From assembly GCA_030847615.1 (NCBI GenBank), contig JAUMIR010000003.1:286868265-286932264 (forward strand): 64,000 nt of DNA, in the 5' to 3' direction. Below, one piece after another: positions 21,778 through 34,250 of this stretch. The notes below the pieces were generated by a model. The model was not told where the DNA came from, ran no database searches, and saw only the letters and a program-made list of their open reading frames with translations. Within the stretch, counting starts at the first letter, position 1; every line of letters starts with the position of its first letter. The stretch is from Gambelia wislizenii (Eukaryota; Chordata; Lepidosauria; Squamata; Crotaphytidae). Made by a program: the position numbers and the translations under genes.

Positions 21778-21964
21778 TAGGACTTTTTCAAATGGGGGGG
21801 AAACCTGCCAAGGTCGGGGGGAGGACGGCACTGTCTTGCTTACAGTGCTCCATTTCAGATGACTCCATCCTCCTCCCGACCTTCCCCCATGCTTCCTCAA
21901 TGCTGGAGAAGTGAGAAACATGCCACTTTTTATTGACGGTGGCCCCCCGTTTGAAAAAGCCCTA
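21778..21964. mobile_element. Short DNA transposon with GGACTTTTTC ends
   Basis: Left end GGACTTTTTCAAATGGGGGG (21780) and complement of the right end GGGCTTTTTCAAACGGGGGG (to 21962) match at 18 of 20 positions. TA lies outside each end. About 183 bp, non-coding. The end resembles the GGACTTTATCAGAC group at 34975, 35688 and 42376. Confidence 0.75.
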
Positions 21965-22509
21965 GGACTCAGCAGAAGAATGAGTGCAATGATACACTGA
22001 ACCTCAGGATTAGGGGTAAAAAGAATATTGAGAAATGTTTGAAAAAGTTTGGAAAACCTGTTTTTTTGTTTGTTTTTTAACTGGGAAACCTAGACATGAA
22101 GAATAGACAGCTGAGAAATTTCCTAGACAGCTGAGAAATTTCATTTTTCGGGATTTATTCTGCATGAAAAATGCATACAGGTGTTTGAGCAAAAAAACAG
22201 CAGCTTGCATTGTAGATCATCCACTTATCTACATAACTACCTTAGTTACACAGCTAAGTAGTCTCTTCTGACTCATCCTGTGTCCTGGGCATTAGCCGGA
22301 TCAGGATGGAGCAGACTGACCTCTCCCTTCAGCGATCTCCAAAACGAGGAGCAATTGCCACTGGGATCCTGCTTCTGGCTGCCACACTGGAGAGCACTCC
22401 TGGGAGAGGGCTGGAAATGTCAGTCTGCAGCTTCCCAAATGACCAAGAGAACAGAGCTCCCATTGCTCACAGTAGCTGCTGGCCAAGAAGTCCATATAGG
22501 GAGACTTTT
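21965..22509. other. No gene seen
   Basis: Contains an 18-bp tandem duplication (AGACAGCTGAGAAATTTC) at about 22107-22142. Overlapping frames at 22280-22540 lack family signatures. Confidence 0.45.
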
Positions 22510-22554
22510 ATGATCCCTACATATTCACTAAACTATTGAATATGTAGGGATCAT
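22510..22554. repeat. Perfect 18-bp stem-loop
   Basis: ATGATCCCTACATATTCA at 22510-22527 is followed after 9 bases by its exact complement at 22537-22554. No T-run follows and nothing suggests a known ncRNA. Confidence 0.9.
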
Positions 22555-22729
22555 GAATACAAATCAGTTATGAACGCACAACTCTAGGTTATGCATTCGT
22601 AACTGCAGAAATGTATGAAGATTTACACTTTGTGCTGAGGAGTCCCTGCCTTAGGAGTCACTGAATATTTAATTGTAGGCTGGAGGGCAGGAAGCAGGGT
22701 TTTTTAGTTGGTCCATGTACAGTGATGGG

Positions 22730-22753
22730 GATAGATAGATAGATAGATAGATG
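22730..22753. repeat. (GATA)n microsatellite
   Basis: Five to six GATA units. Confidence 0.93.
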
Positions 22754-23277
22754 ATGACGGTGATGATACAACAGGATCAGTCACTACTTTGTGGCTTTTC
22801 CTAACTGCTAGGTTTCCAACTTCTGTTTCCACCTTCCTCACCCTACCCTAAATAGTTGAAACTGCAGTTCAGCCTCTCTGCCTCCCTCCAACATATATTT
22901 CCTGGCAATAGTCAAGGATGTTAAATGGCTACATGGAAAAAAAAAGTTCATTGTTCTTGTAGGAAAGTAAGCATACAAATGATTAAACTAGGTGATTTTT
23001 ATTTCAGTATAGTAATGTTTCAGAGAGATTGTGAAAATATGAGGAACAGAATTGATATTATAACACAGCAAAACAGTTTTTACATATAGAATGATGTTGT
23101 GGAAAGACATATATGGAGAAAAGAAAGAAGTCACATGCACTGGTTTTCATGGGCCTAAGTCCATGGTATGATACATAGTTATATCTTTCTGACACACACG
23201 ATAATGTCATTACAATAATATCGAAGGAACTATAGACCATCCAATGCCATTGTCAGCTGTGGAAACATGAAGGCTGA

Positions 23278-23877
23278 GTTCTTGTCTATACAAGGGGGAA
23301 AAATACGAACACGTTCAGAAAGGCAGGCATTCACAATGATGCAAACTGCCTACATGGCCAAAAGATCCCCCTAAACTCTGCATGACCCCCTAGCCAGCTG
23401 GCCGCTGTGAGTGATTTACTCACAATTTTAAATCTGCTGCTACCATTAAAAAAAAAAAAAAAACTTTCCAAGCGTGCGCACAAGCAACACTTCGTATTTA
23501 CAAATAAAGAAATAAAAAAGAGTATAAAATCACTGTTTGATTGACTTACCGGACCCTTTCTTAGCTGAAAATCCAACATGACAGCCGCAGCTGCTTTCCC
23601 TCCTTGCTAGCCCAGCCTCCATACTCATCCAGCCAATCAGATTGCACTGCCTGTTTGTATTTGTGCAAATGTGAGTGTTAAAATGATTGCAGATTCGCTT
23701 GTTGTACAGAGCTTTTTTAAAAAATCCGTACGAAGCTCGGGATGTGGCACACATGGACTTTGAGGTGGATTTTGCTGCCCCCCTTCCAAATGACACGTAT
23801 TTGTGTGAATCACCATTTGAATGTATCACTGTACATTCACATGTCATTCATTTTTTTTTAACCATATAGACAACACC
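23278..23877. mobile_element. Non-autonomous DNA element, TTGTCTATA ends
   Basis: TTGTCTATA at 23282-23290 is mirrored by TATAGACAA at 23865-23873. Length (about 600 bp) and an internal CATCCAGCCAATCAG at a similar offset match the element at 33654-34250, so the two are probably one family. A poly(A) stretch at about 23447-23463 interrupts it. No open transposase; a hAT relationship is a guess. Confidence 0.6.
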
Positions 23878-23989
23878 AGAGATCCTGCTTTGGGAAATGG
23901 AGCATACAATTTCACCAGGTGGAACTATACCATGTCTCTCCCTCACCTCCTGTAGAGTTCACCTGTCTCTTGTGTCTCCCCATTTCCTG

Positions 23990-24770
23990 CACTCTATGTG
24001 GTTGGTAGTATACCAGGGACTCCCAAGTACAAGGAATCAAGGTTTGCTCAGAAAACCTAAGGACGTAGCCTGCTGAAATTCCTAAAAGACATGCCTGGGT
24101 AAGGATTAAGTGAATTCCCCTTGAATAAGTGAGTTAAGGAGGAAAAGGGCTATGTACACCTCCTGGATGTACATAGAAATGAGTTATTCAATACTCACAT
24201 CAAGGTAGCTGGACACTCTTTACTTGCAAAACTGGTCTTTCCTCTCACCTGTTCTAAAACAATAGAGGTTTGACTGACATCCATCTGTTTTGATGTTTCA
24301 GCCATTATCGATCATTAACACATCTGGAGAATCCATTGTTTAATTGTGGAAAACTCCAGCAGATATTGTATTCCACTCATAACACCTCTTCAGGGGGAAG
24401 ATTGAATATAAATATCACCCCAAAACACCACCAAGGTATGCACAGCTTTGTCTCTCTGTCAGTTTTTGTCACCATAGGTTGTAGCTTCTACTCAAATCTC
24501 TGCTTGTAAGACAGGTATAGTATAACCCATCATCTCAAACTCCATTCCTCTATCTCAATACTTCCTACTTTCTTCAATAGCTTTGTGTGAGTGCTTGAAG
24601 CCTGAGTGTATGTATGCATGTGTTCCCCTGAATATTTTTCAATAAAAACAATTTATATTTCATTTCCTGGCTGTGAGTCTCTTCAGTAAATACCAGTAAA
24701 CATAGGTCAAAAGATCCTGCTGTTACCTGGACTCTTACTGCCACATTTGAGCTAATTAAAATTCCCCATA
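23990..24770 (+). mobile_element. LTR-like 0.8-kb repeat, copy 1
   Basis: The whole stretch, from CTATGTGGTTGGTAGTATAC to GAGCTAATTAAAATTCCCCA, reappears on the minus strand at 38571-39925. Near its 3' part lies CAATAAAAACAATTTATATT, a polyadenylation signal, followed by TGTGAGTCTCTTCAG. Start in TGTGG, single unit size and a polyadenylation signal suggest a solo LTR, but exact TG...CA ends and a short target duplication were not found. No coding content. Confidence 0.65.
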
Positions 24771-26225
24771 GAAATATTGATTTTTGGTAGACATGTGTGG
24801 AATTTTCATGGATATCAATAATTCGGGTAACATCCCAACACAACCATTTAGTAACGTCACTATAGCTGGAAACACAACAGCATCCTCCAAGACCACCTTA
24901 GGGATCCTCCAGACGTCCTGGAAGATGACATCACCACTGTGTAGTCAGCTGAAGAGATGTAGCTGGATCTTCCTCTGCATCCTCTGCTCTATACCAACCA
25001 CTAGATGGCTGTGTTGATCATGAGTTATCATCTGGAATAAATCACTAACTCAGATTGACATACACTTGTGGGTTTAACTACCTTAGTGCTCTAGTAGTTC
25101 CCAACAACAGTGTGACCATGAATTATGTTTATACAGTTCAAATATATATATAAAATAAACAAGTTTACTAGCTGGTGCTAGAAACATCTCCTTGGTAAAC
25201 ATTTTGCTGAGATGAATGAGAATTTCGTTTGTGTCCCTGAGTCTGGAGACCTTAGCCAAGATCCCACATGACACTTGTGGAATGGAAAACTCTGCCAGAT
25301 GTAGCTAGGTCTTCTCCCCCTCACCCCACATGCTTGATCTACCTGATACAGGCTGAAGGTTCCATTTAGTGGGCAGGGGGTGATGTGGGATGATTAGTGG
25401 GGGTGAACAGATACCAGATAGCTGTGTCCCTGCAGCCAGCTACAGAAAGTTGATGCCAATCTCCTTGACCTCTGGAGGATCTCTTGGAGGTCCAGGAGGA
25501 TTCTTGTTCCTTCTGGCAGCTGGTTGCAAGAAAGCATACAGCTGAAACCCTTCCACACCTTCCCCATGTTCTCCCATTGGATAGCCATGGGGGAAGGGGT
25601 GTCCAGCCTGCAGATAGATATGTAGCTCATGGAGGGGATTGTGATGAATGGAGGTTCTGAATTCTTCTATCATGTCACTATCAGTGTGCCATCCCTTATT
25701 TAGTTCAGCTTTCTGATTCATTTATTAAGCTGTCTTTTCTATATGTGTTATGTTTGTAACCCTAAGGAACATTGAACTAAATTGGAACTGCATAAGAATA
25801 TATTTGAACTACAAAGTTAGATCATTTTCATGCTACTTTAATCATAATGGCTTCATCATAAGGAACCCTAGAATGTGTACTTTGGTGTGGTACTTAGAAT
25901 TCTGTCCTTGAGAGCACTAGTCCTTGAACTCTAATTCCAATGTACCCTGAAAAGAGAGGTACTCAGTTTAGTTCTGTGGTGTAGACAGACACTCATGGGA
26001 TAGTTCAGGGCACTTGAGGAAAGTGGATTGGCGGTCTTTAATAAAGAACTGTAATTGTTATACAGGTACCTGCTAACTCAGGATTTATCACTGGATTTTG
26101 TATTCAGAGTTAGCATGAAGGCATAATAATTACAGTACTATAAAACTGATTTTATTGTGTGCTGCTGGTTTGCCTTAGTGTGTAAGATTCCTATGAAAAC
26201 CATGCTTATTTCTCACAGATTCTGA
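24771..26225. other. No gene seen
   Basis: Unique-looking sequence. Frames on both strands are short and unsupported. Confidence 0.45.
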
Positions 26226-26837
26226 CATACAACTAGGGATGGACAGAGTATTCAAAGACTCAGGACTCAGGAGGGGAATGAAAAAGGGGGCTTTTTGAGT
26301 GTCAGGAAGCTCTGACAAGAAATCCCCTTATTTGTTTTTCCCCCGGAGTCTTCAGATAGACTCGAGGACACCACTCCTTCTCCCTAGGCCACATTCACCT
26401 TTTCCTCTACCTCCCCCACACCATTCCCATAACATTACATGTAGTGGCTGGAAGGGTGGGGACAACTAAGTAAGGAAGATTGCTGCCAGTTAGGTATCAA
26501 TAGCTGGTACATGACAATGATGTCATCCTTCAGGAACTCCAGAAAACCCCTGGAAGGTCCTGAGTGTTGCCTGCATTGTTGGATGCCAGCTATCAGAATA
26601 TAGCAATGTGAGAGGCTCTTTGCTTGGCTGCCCCCCTGCTTTTGGCCACTACATGGCTGTGCGGAGGCAGAAAAAAAAGGTGAGTTGTAGGAGAAGACTT
26701 TCTCCCTCCCCCCATGAGAAAAACTTTGGAAAGTGCATTTTCTGAAGACGTCCCCACAGTGGGGAGAAAAATGTTTGAATTACTTCCTCTCCCCTGTGTG
26801 AATCAATAATTCAAACAATTACATCCCTATATCCAAC
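26226..26837. mobile_element. hAT-like non-autonomous element, TAGGGATG ends, copy 1
   Basis: The element runs 26234-26829, with TAGGGATG at the left and CATCCCTA at the right, and AGTATTCAAA mirrored by TAATTCAAAC further in. Flanking octamers CATACAAC and TATCCAAC match at 6 of 8, consistent with an aged 8-bp target duplication. A second copy is at 55150-55565. Confidence 0.72.
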
Positions 26838-28140
26838 TAAGTGTATTTCAGCATCACAGTTTTAATTCTAATTTTGCCTTCTCATTGTGTATTCTAGGTT
26901 AATGGAATATTGCATGAGGCAATCTGGGACACCCACTAACTTGTATATTTAGTACTGAAACTTTAATGAACTTTAATGAAACAGAAAACTATGGCTAAAA
27001 TCCAAGGGTGACTACTATAGCCCAATAGTTAATACTTTACCCTATTGCCTGCCAGTCCTGTTCAGGCTTGTTCAGATTTATTTAGCTACAGAGAAACCTA
27101 ATTAGTTAATGAGTGATGGTTTTGTGTGAGTCACAATTTCATGTCATAAGGGCAAATGCTTTTTATTCTTCAATTTTAAGGAAGGTTTTATTATTTGATT
27201 TGGTTTTATTTTTTCCCCCCACATCAGGTGAAAATGTTATCAATAGGCACTTTAATTTGGGCTTTATCTCTCTTCCATTTTAAACCAGTGAGATCTAAAA
27301 GTGCTTAAATTTGGCTAGCTTGTTTTGTTCATTGCTCTTGCTCATAACTTTGGGTGTTCGAAACTGTATAATGATGTTTCTATTGCCATAAATGCTTACA
27401 GCAAATCATTTAAATTTCATTTGGAGATTTTTCCCTACCAATAATATTCAGCTCCACTTAGCTTAATGGTGTTTACTGATGATTTCCTCACATGGTTTAG
27501 GTGAATTTCCTTCTCCGTAGTACTTAATGCCTCCAATTATTAGGTCCCAAATGCAGCCTGCCTGGAAATTGCACCTCTTGCTTTGGAAGGCCTGGTTTTT
27601 ATTTCCTGGTATCTAAAGGATGGGCATGGTTACTGAGTAATGAGCAACGAACAATGTGCTGCCAAGGCTCAAAGGCACTGCATTTCTTCCAGAACTCAGC
27701 TGTGGCTTGAATTAAGCCCTCTTCCCTATTTCTATTTTCTCGTTATGTCTCTCCTTCTGGAATAGTAATTTTGTGGCATTTTCCATCCAGAAGTTGGTAG
27801 AGCATGAACAGGATTGCTAATTGAACCAGGGTGGGGACTCCAGGATGGGGTTTTTGCTTGCAGGCCAGTTCCCAAAATAACAAATGGAAGGATCTTCATG
27901 GGTTTTCTCCTGTTCTATACAGCTGAGGCCAAGGGACCTGAGACAGGCCCCAAAGCTATGTTGTCCCCTGCAGTTGCTCTTCCATCCATTTCAGGCCACC
28001 TGCTAAAGGGTCAGTTTTTGCCTCTTGTCTTGCTTTTGGGCTGTGTATGGGGGCCCCTTAAAGAGTCCAAGGGATAGAGAATTGGCCTCTGTATCTGTTG
28101 AAGTTGCTAATTTCTGACTTAGGTGAACACAGCATTTGCC
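26838..28140. other. Repeat-free AT-rich stretch, possible conserved non-coding DNA
   Basis: I recognise no repeats between about 26880 and 27750. The stretch holds TAATTAG, CCAATTATTAG and GAATTAAGCCC words of the homeodomain-site kind. Enhancer function is only a possibility; nothing here proves it. Confidence 0.3.
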
Positions 28141-29264
28141 CCAGACCTAGGAACTTATCAATTTAAATTTATTAAAGTTATTCATTAAGCTGGAAATGTT
28201 CTAATGAAAATGGTCAAGTTAATTAAAATTATTTTAATATTATTATTAATTAAATTTATGTATTTATTCTAAAGTGATTGATTTAAGCTGGCATTCCAGT
28301 GTTCATTATAATTCCTGAATTTTAGATTAGTTAGAGACTACATTAAATAGTCAACAATTTTTTTACACCTCCTAACTTGTTCTCTACCCAAGACCTAGCT
28401 GTTACAAAACTACCTTGGTTTTTGTTATTCCTTCAGAGTTGGGAATTATATTATTTAGGCTACAAGATCCAAGCCACCTACTCAAAAGTAGATATTTAAG
28501 TAGAGATGAATTCTGTTAAGGGATTTTGAGGTTCCCAGTTTCAGAAACTTATCCTCTGACCCCTCTACCCACACCACATTTCTAAAAATGGTAAAAGAAT
28601 CCACAAAATTGAAACAAAATATTTCTTTATACCTATAAAATCTGGAGAAATATGTTGAGACATTTGAAATCCATAAAAAAGCCAAAAAAAGAAAAGAAAA
28701 TATACCTTAAGAATACAAGTTCAAATAATTTTCTCCTCTACTTTACGGAGCACCTTTGGTGACCTTTTGATTACAAGGGTTTTAAGATCTTTTACACCAA
28801 CTCAAAGCCACTTGCTTGAACGGGTTACCTCACTCAGCCTTATGGTGGAGATATTTAAGTAGAGATGATACGGTGTAAAGTTCTGTAATAGGAAGCTGAA
28901 CATGCAAAATGTATTTATAAAATGCCAGTAGGCAAAAATGCACAGCTTCTGGCTTTGCAGGGCAGTAGATGCTTTAATACTATCTCCTGTCCAAATCAAG
29001 ATCCTCTGCAAGATTCTATGCTTCAAGAACAAGTTGGAGTAGTTGTTTATACAAGAAGATCCTAATCTACCCCTGTGTTTAAGAGCCTCGCCTGAACAGG
29101 TAGCATATTTGTTAATATATTTTAGGTTTATAATAGCTGACTGGCTTATCAAAGTTGAGTCTGCTTTATATAGCTGAAGAATTTTGAAATTGTTTGAATG
29201 GAGAAACTAGATAATTCCTAGAGGAACAGTCCTCCATGATGTATGAACAGGTCATTCCCCCTGA
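28141..29264. other. No certain feature; may extend the Tx1-like LINE
   Basis: GATATTTAAGTAGAGATGA occurs twice (about 28491 and 28850). A plus frame near 28941-29160 (SFWLCRAVDALILSPVQIKI) is open for about 80 codons but I could not match it confidently. Confidence 0.35.
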
Positions 29265-30340
29265 CGAGGGCAGTGGCTTATGGGCAGCTAGAACAAGGGG
29301 TCCTGGACTTCCCAGCCCTATGACCTAAGTTCATCACCATCTTTTCTGCCCAAAATTTTGGGAAAGTTTCTCTGTTGCAAAAGGGTCAGATTCAACCTCA
29401 GGTTTGGCTAGTTTTGTTTTGTGAGTGCTGGATAGGGACTAGATGAGGAAAGACTTGGTGGGAGGAAGGCTCATTAAGTTTTAGGTTTTCTTTAACTGAA
29501 AAATTGAAAGCACCAGATTATTTGAGAGACTTTGTTTTTTACATAAAGAAATATAGAATTCATGCTGAGGAGTTGAAGGGGGAAGACAGACCAGGTCAGA
29601 GCATCAAAAAAGGTTTGTACAGGAAAATAGTGGAGGAGATTTAAGTTAACCCGTGTTTGCAAAAGCGTCAGGCCAAACTAGATTTATCAGAGTACCTAAA
29701 TCACCAGACTAAACCAATTGAGTATTTCATGGACAAAAGGATCCCCCAAAAGTTGTGGGACTTGAGTTGGAGACTCTACCATCAGGTTCTTAATCTGAGG
29801 GGAAGGAGACTGTGGACCACAGAGGATGAGCAGACTTGTCCTCATCTGAAATGTAAAAACGCTGAAATTTTGAGTGGCGTGGCACAGAAAGAGACGATCA
29901 GACATTTTGTCCAGGACTGCCTGAGTGCCCGGGAAACATGGGAGGAGGTGGCCCGGGTCCTGGATTGGCCAGATTTGGCACAATAGGCTTGGGAGACAGT
30001 GCTTTTGGGGATTGAACCTCCGGAGGGTGTCTGGGGACCCAGAAAGTCAGTGGGCCAAAAGAGGAAGAGGAAGGAGTCTGGTTCCCCAGCTGTGAGTTTT
30101 TGGACAGTGCCCTGGTCCACAGTGTGCCTGGTAAACCTCTATGTAATGTTAAGGTTAGTTTTCCAAAGACAAAGGGAGGTGAAAAGTCAAAATCTGCAGG
30201 ATGTAAAAGGAACTGCTTATTATGTGAAGAATGTAATTGAAAATTTAGCTCTGAGTGAAAAAGAGAAATTGCTAAACTATCGTTGGAAAAAGTTTTGGCT
30301 GTGGTTTAGTGAGATAACCCCAGCAATAACATAAAAGGAT
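29265..30340 (+). pseudogene. Tx1-like (L1 group) LINE ORF2 C-terminal half
   Basis: The plus-strand frames read GVLDFPAL then KFITIFSAQNFGKVSLLQKG and WLVLFCECWIG. The next blocks are SIKKGLYRKIVEEI and then RIPQKLWDLSWRLYHQVLNL. A zinc-like cluster follows, with C at CPHLKC and HFVQDCLSARETWEEV. These blocks fit the C-terminal region of Tx1-type LINEs as I remember them. After one stop (29984) the frame continues from 29999 to a terminal stop at 30332. Two or three stops only, so it is relatively young or was once longer. 5' half absent. Confidence 0.65.
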
Positions 30341-31074
30341 ATTTTAAATAAATATTTATTATTATTATTGTATTTTTGTATTATTTTGTATTATTATTTT
30401 TTATTAATCTTTTATTGATTTTTTTCTTTTCTGAATAGGTATAATTATAATGTGTAAATATAATGTGATTATAGTGTGTTTAGATTAAGAGGAAAAATAC
30501 ATTAGCATTAGGATAGATAGTTTTATTTTTGTATTAGTAAGAAAAGAGGAAAACAATTATTATTTTTGTGTTATTTTTACAGCCTTTTGCGGTCAGGTGT
30601 ATTTTTCAGTAGAATGGTCTTATTCCAATAAAAAATTCCTAATCCCATATCTACAGGGGATACATTCCCAGGCTTACCATTGTTACGAGCCATAACATCT
30701 CCTCTCCCCTTTTCTCTGGGGGTCCCCTCATAATAATTGTCAATAATAATTGTAATAATTTGGTCACCCACACTGTCTTCTACGCAGTGCGGTCATTAAC
30801 ATAAAACCCAAAAGACACATTGCTTAAGTCAGGAATGCACTCATGGAGGGGCCAGGGTAAATTCTAAAGAACTGTTAGTACGAAGGCAACAGCTTACCAA
30901 TGCCCCAAGCATTGAGTACATTAATTCCCCAAGTTAATGTCTATATTTTGAGGGTCCCCAAGACCCTAGAGTGATTAGAGTAACACTTTTTAAATGAATC
31001 TGCAGATAAGAATGAACCCTGTTAAAATAAAGGACTTATGGCACAAACATACCTGCAAGGGTTTTAAGCTCTGC
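30341..31074. other. AT-rich tail and spacer
   Basis: 30341-30560 is very AT-rich (TATT/ATTATT words) and may be the 3' UTR of the Tx1-like copy. Nothing else is recognised. Confidence 0.4.
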
Positions 31075-31452
31075 AGGGGAAGACTTTCTGTCAGTCCCAC
31101 CACCATCACAGGCTCACTTGCCGAGGACACAAGAGAGCCCTCTCTGTGGCTGCTCCCACCCTTTGGAACTTCCTCCCGTGGGAGCTTAGGCTTCCCCCCT
31201 CTCTCTTGTCATTTCACCAGCAGGCAAAAAAAAAAAAAAAAAAAAAAAATCTTGCTTAAGCAGGTCTTTGACATATAATTGTGGCTTTTTATCGGGGTGT
31301 GTTTTTATGTTCTTTTTTTAATCTTTTTTTACTTTATATGTTTTAATTGTTTTTAATTGCCTTTAATTGTGATTTTAATTGTTCTGTGAGCTGCCTTGGG
31401 TCCCATTTTGGGAGAAAAGCAGCATATAAATTGCATAAATAAATAAATAAAT
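31075..31452 (+). mobile_element. L2-clade LINE 3' end
   Basis: Translates to RALSVAAPTLWNFLPWELRL and PPSLLSFHQQ, the L2 C-terminus, then an A-run (31226-31249), a T-rich UTR, GGGTCCCATTTTGGGAGAAA and an ATAAATAAATAA tail. Same family as 13475-13912. Confidence 0.88.
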
Positions 31453-32620
31453 AACCATGGAATAATGAGCCAAGACACAGATAAATGGGTTGAATAAGGG
31501 CCACTTTATTCAACTAATTTAAATTTCATTGAACCTGGAAAGAAACAAGAGTAGGGATCATCCTAGGGTGAGATCAACTGAAGCCAGGTGTCAATGTTTG
31601 ACTTCCTCCTTAGCCTTCCCTTGGGTGAAAACACCTGAATCATGAGGGAAATCCAATGACTGGATTGCTCCCCACCTAGCTACCTACTGGAAGGCAAACC
31701 CAAGGAAGCCCCCCCCCCCCGCGAACCATAGGACTTTTTAAGAGAGAGCAAAATCCCCAGTTCCACCTCAAGGTTAGCCCCTCCCCTGTCACAGGACCTA
31801 AAAAGGCAGCTCCAGAGTCCTGCCCTTCACCAAAAGGCTTCCAAGGTGTTCACATTATCTCTTACTTTATCTTCCCCCATTACCTGTCAAGTGACCATCT
31901 ATTTAATGACACCACCCATTGCCAATTGTCAAAATCCCCCAGATACTGTGTGGGGTATGCAACAAAACAAAACAAAATATGGAAAAGGTGAGAAAATTCA
32001 TATCTTATGTGAAGCAACTAGCTATGCCCTTATGGCACCTTGCACCTTGATGCAATTTATGCTAGCCTGTCTGTCATGGAGACTATCAAAGATGGCCCCT
32101 CCCCAAAGTGCCTTGCACCACATGGATCCATGGCTAAATTGGTTTAAATCTGTTTTGTAGTCCCAAATAAAGATAGATCCATTCAATTAATTGCTCAATG
32201 ATAAATCAATGCTAACATAAATTCAAATGATTCAGTGGAGCTACTCTGGCTTGGACTACAAACTGGGTTTTGGTCATAGTCTCAAAACACATCTATCTAA
32301 ACATCCTGAGCCACTAGAATTCAATTCCACAAATACAAGAATGCTTTAGATCTTACCAAAGTTGATGTAAACATTCACTGAAATGTGTTTGTATGAACTC
32401 ATTAAGGTATGTTTAATATTAGTTTTTGAGGAAAACATAAGTGAAAAAGGATGAATTACTACAAACAAGATTTATTATGATATTGTTGTCACTCTTCTTG
32501 TTGCTATTGTAATGGAACAGATGGTGATGAATTTGATTTTGAAATGTGTTGTGAACTGTGACATGAAGTGAAAATATTGTTAATAGTGCTGGACTGTGAC
32601 CTGGAAGATTCAAATCGTTG
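31453..32620. other. No gene seen
   Basis: Holds a C-run near 31710 and unique-looking sequence. The 104-residue frame at 31846 has no recognisable domain. Confidence 0.45.
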
Positions 32621-32679
32621 TACCCCATACCTACAATGGCAGCAACATGCACACAGAAACACTAACACAGCCACATGCA

Positions 32680-32785
32680 TGTTGCCACCATTTAATAATA
32701 TGGGATGTGAAAAACATCCATGGTTTTTGGCATCCAGAGGGAGTTCCAGAATTGAACCCCCAAAGATATCAAGGGGCCACTGTAA
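32680..32785 (-). mobile_element. Tigger-like element, one end only
   Basis: Complement reads CAGTGGCCCCTTGATATC, GGGGGTTCAATTCTGG and CCATGGATGTTTTTCACATC. This is the layout of Tigger-type ends (CAGT, CCCT, then GGGGG and CAAAA hairpin words). A TA follows the terminus at 32784-32785. The opposite end is not found, so it is truncated. Confidence 0.6.
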
Positions 32786-33653
32786 TTCTACATCAGAAAG
32801 GGAAGTACTATAGATAAGTTAATAAGACATACAGTCATGTACACCTAATTCTTAATTTCACTATTGAGTGGTTTAACAAATGCATATGACAAAAGGAACC
32901 TTTGTTTATTTTAGTTCATAGTTACAGTATGGATGGTTTATTAATTCCAAAGTCATTTAAAGCCAACATTTAGAAAAGGCAGTTTGGAAGATGGTTCTTC
33001 TTCATGTAGATGCTCCTCCTGTGTTTTTACACCAGACAGCACACAGAGGATCCTCATCTGCCTCAGGAAACTGAATTTTGAAGCTCTCATCCATGGAGCT
33101 TTTGTTGGGATGCACATGGCAATCAGTAAGGTGGAGAATAAAGGGAAAGAGGGAAAGGAGGTAAGATTATAGGGGGAAGAGAAAGCTAGACAAGGGGCTC
33201 TGGTGGAGTGGATGAGAAATGGATTTTCCAAAAATTCATGTTTCGTTCTCTTCCAAGGGTAAAACAGGGACAAGAGGTTGAGTGAGGGGAGAAAAGTCAT
33301 GGATGGCATTTTCCAGCTTCATTCTGGCAAGGTTTTTAGAACAGGCATTTACCTTATTTTTAATTTTATAACTACTAGGGTGTGGCCTCACTAAATGCTG
33401 AAAGAGGAATATCATGATTCACATGTTAGTTTGTGGAGTGCCTTGTACTATCTCATGTTCTGTTCAGGTATAAAGCTGATGATGGAGTGGCTTGGAGGAG
33501 AATCTGGTAAATGTCACAAGCCCTAAATAGCCCTAAGCTTCTTTCAGAAACTATAACAAACAAATCAAGGTCTTAGATGCCTTTGAAAAATGTGGAAGCA
33601 AGGAATTACTTTATAAAAATTAGAACAACTAATTTGAGGGTTTTTGTAACTGT
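32786..33653. other. No gene seen
   Basis: No repeat or gene signature recognised. Confidence 0.45.
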
Positions 33654-34250
33654 GGGCTTGTCTAAATGAGGCAATATAATCCTGATTTCTGTGCATTATT
33701 GCAAATTTGCAGCAATGTTCATTTGTCTCCACTGTTTTATGGTAAGATTGCTGGTATGCGAAGCTATCATGTTTTGCATGCCTGCAAATCAAGATGGTGG
33801 CCATGAGTGAATTATTCTAATGTTTATTCTCCACAAGTTGCCACTGTCAAACAGTATTATTTTTTTTTACAGTAAAGCCACAGGAAGTGTGACCTTCTGT
33901 TTAAACAAGCTTTTAAAAAAGCTGTTTTGTCGGCTCAGCACACAATTGCTACCACGGAAATCTAACATGGTGGTCCTGGCCACTTCATTGCTGGCAAGCT
34001 CTGCCCCCCATTCACATCCAGCCAATCAGGTTTCGATTTCCACTCTTTTCAGGAATGTGCTATGATCTGAATTGGGTGTCCCAATGAGCAGGAATATGCA
34101 TTTCCTGCACATTTCCCCACGAAGGCTTTTCCCATGCAGTATATGATGTTTTTGGTCCCTCTCCTTCCAAATACAGTGAATCATCCCATTTGGACATAAG
34201 GTATTCTCCTTGAATTCTATGAGGAGTATTTTCACTGTTTAGACAAGCCC
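33654..34250. mobile_element. Non-autonomous DNA element, GGGCTTGTCTAAA ends
   Basis: GGGCTTGTCTAAA at 33654-33666 is mirrored exactly by TTTAGACAAGCCC ending at 34250. About 597 bp, non-coding. CATCCAGCCAATCAG near 34015 and an ACATGGTGGTC segment parallel the element at 23278-23877. No clean target duplication. Confidence 0.75.

Noticed and set aside
31846..32160. 104-codon frame
   Set aside because: No domain, and composition is like surrounding non-coding DNA.
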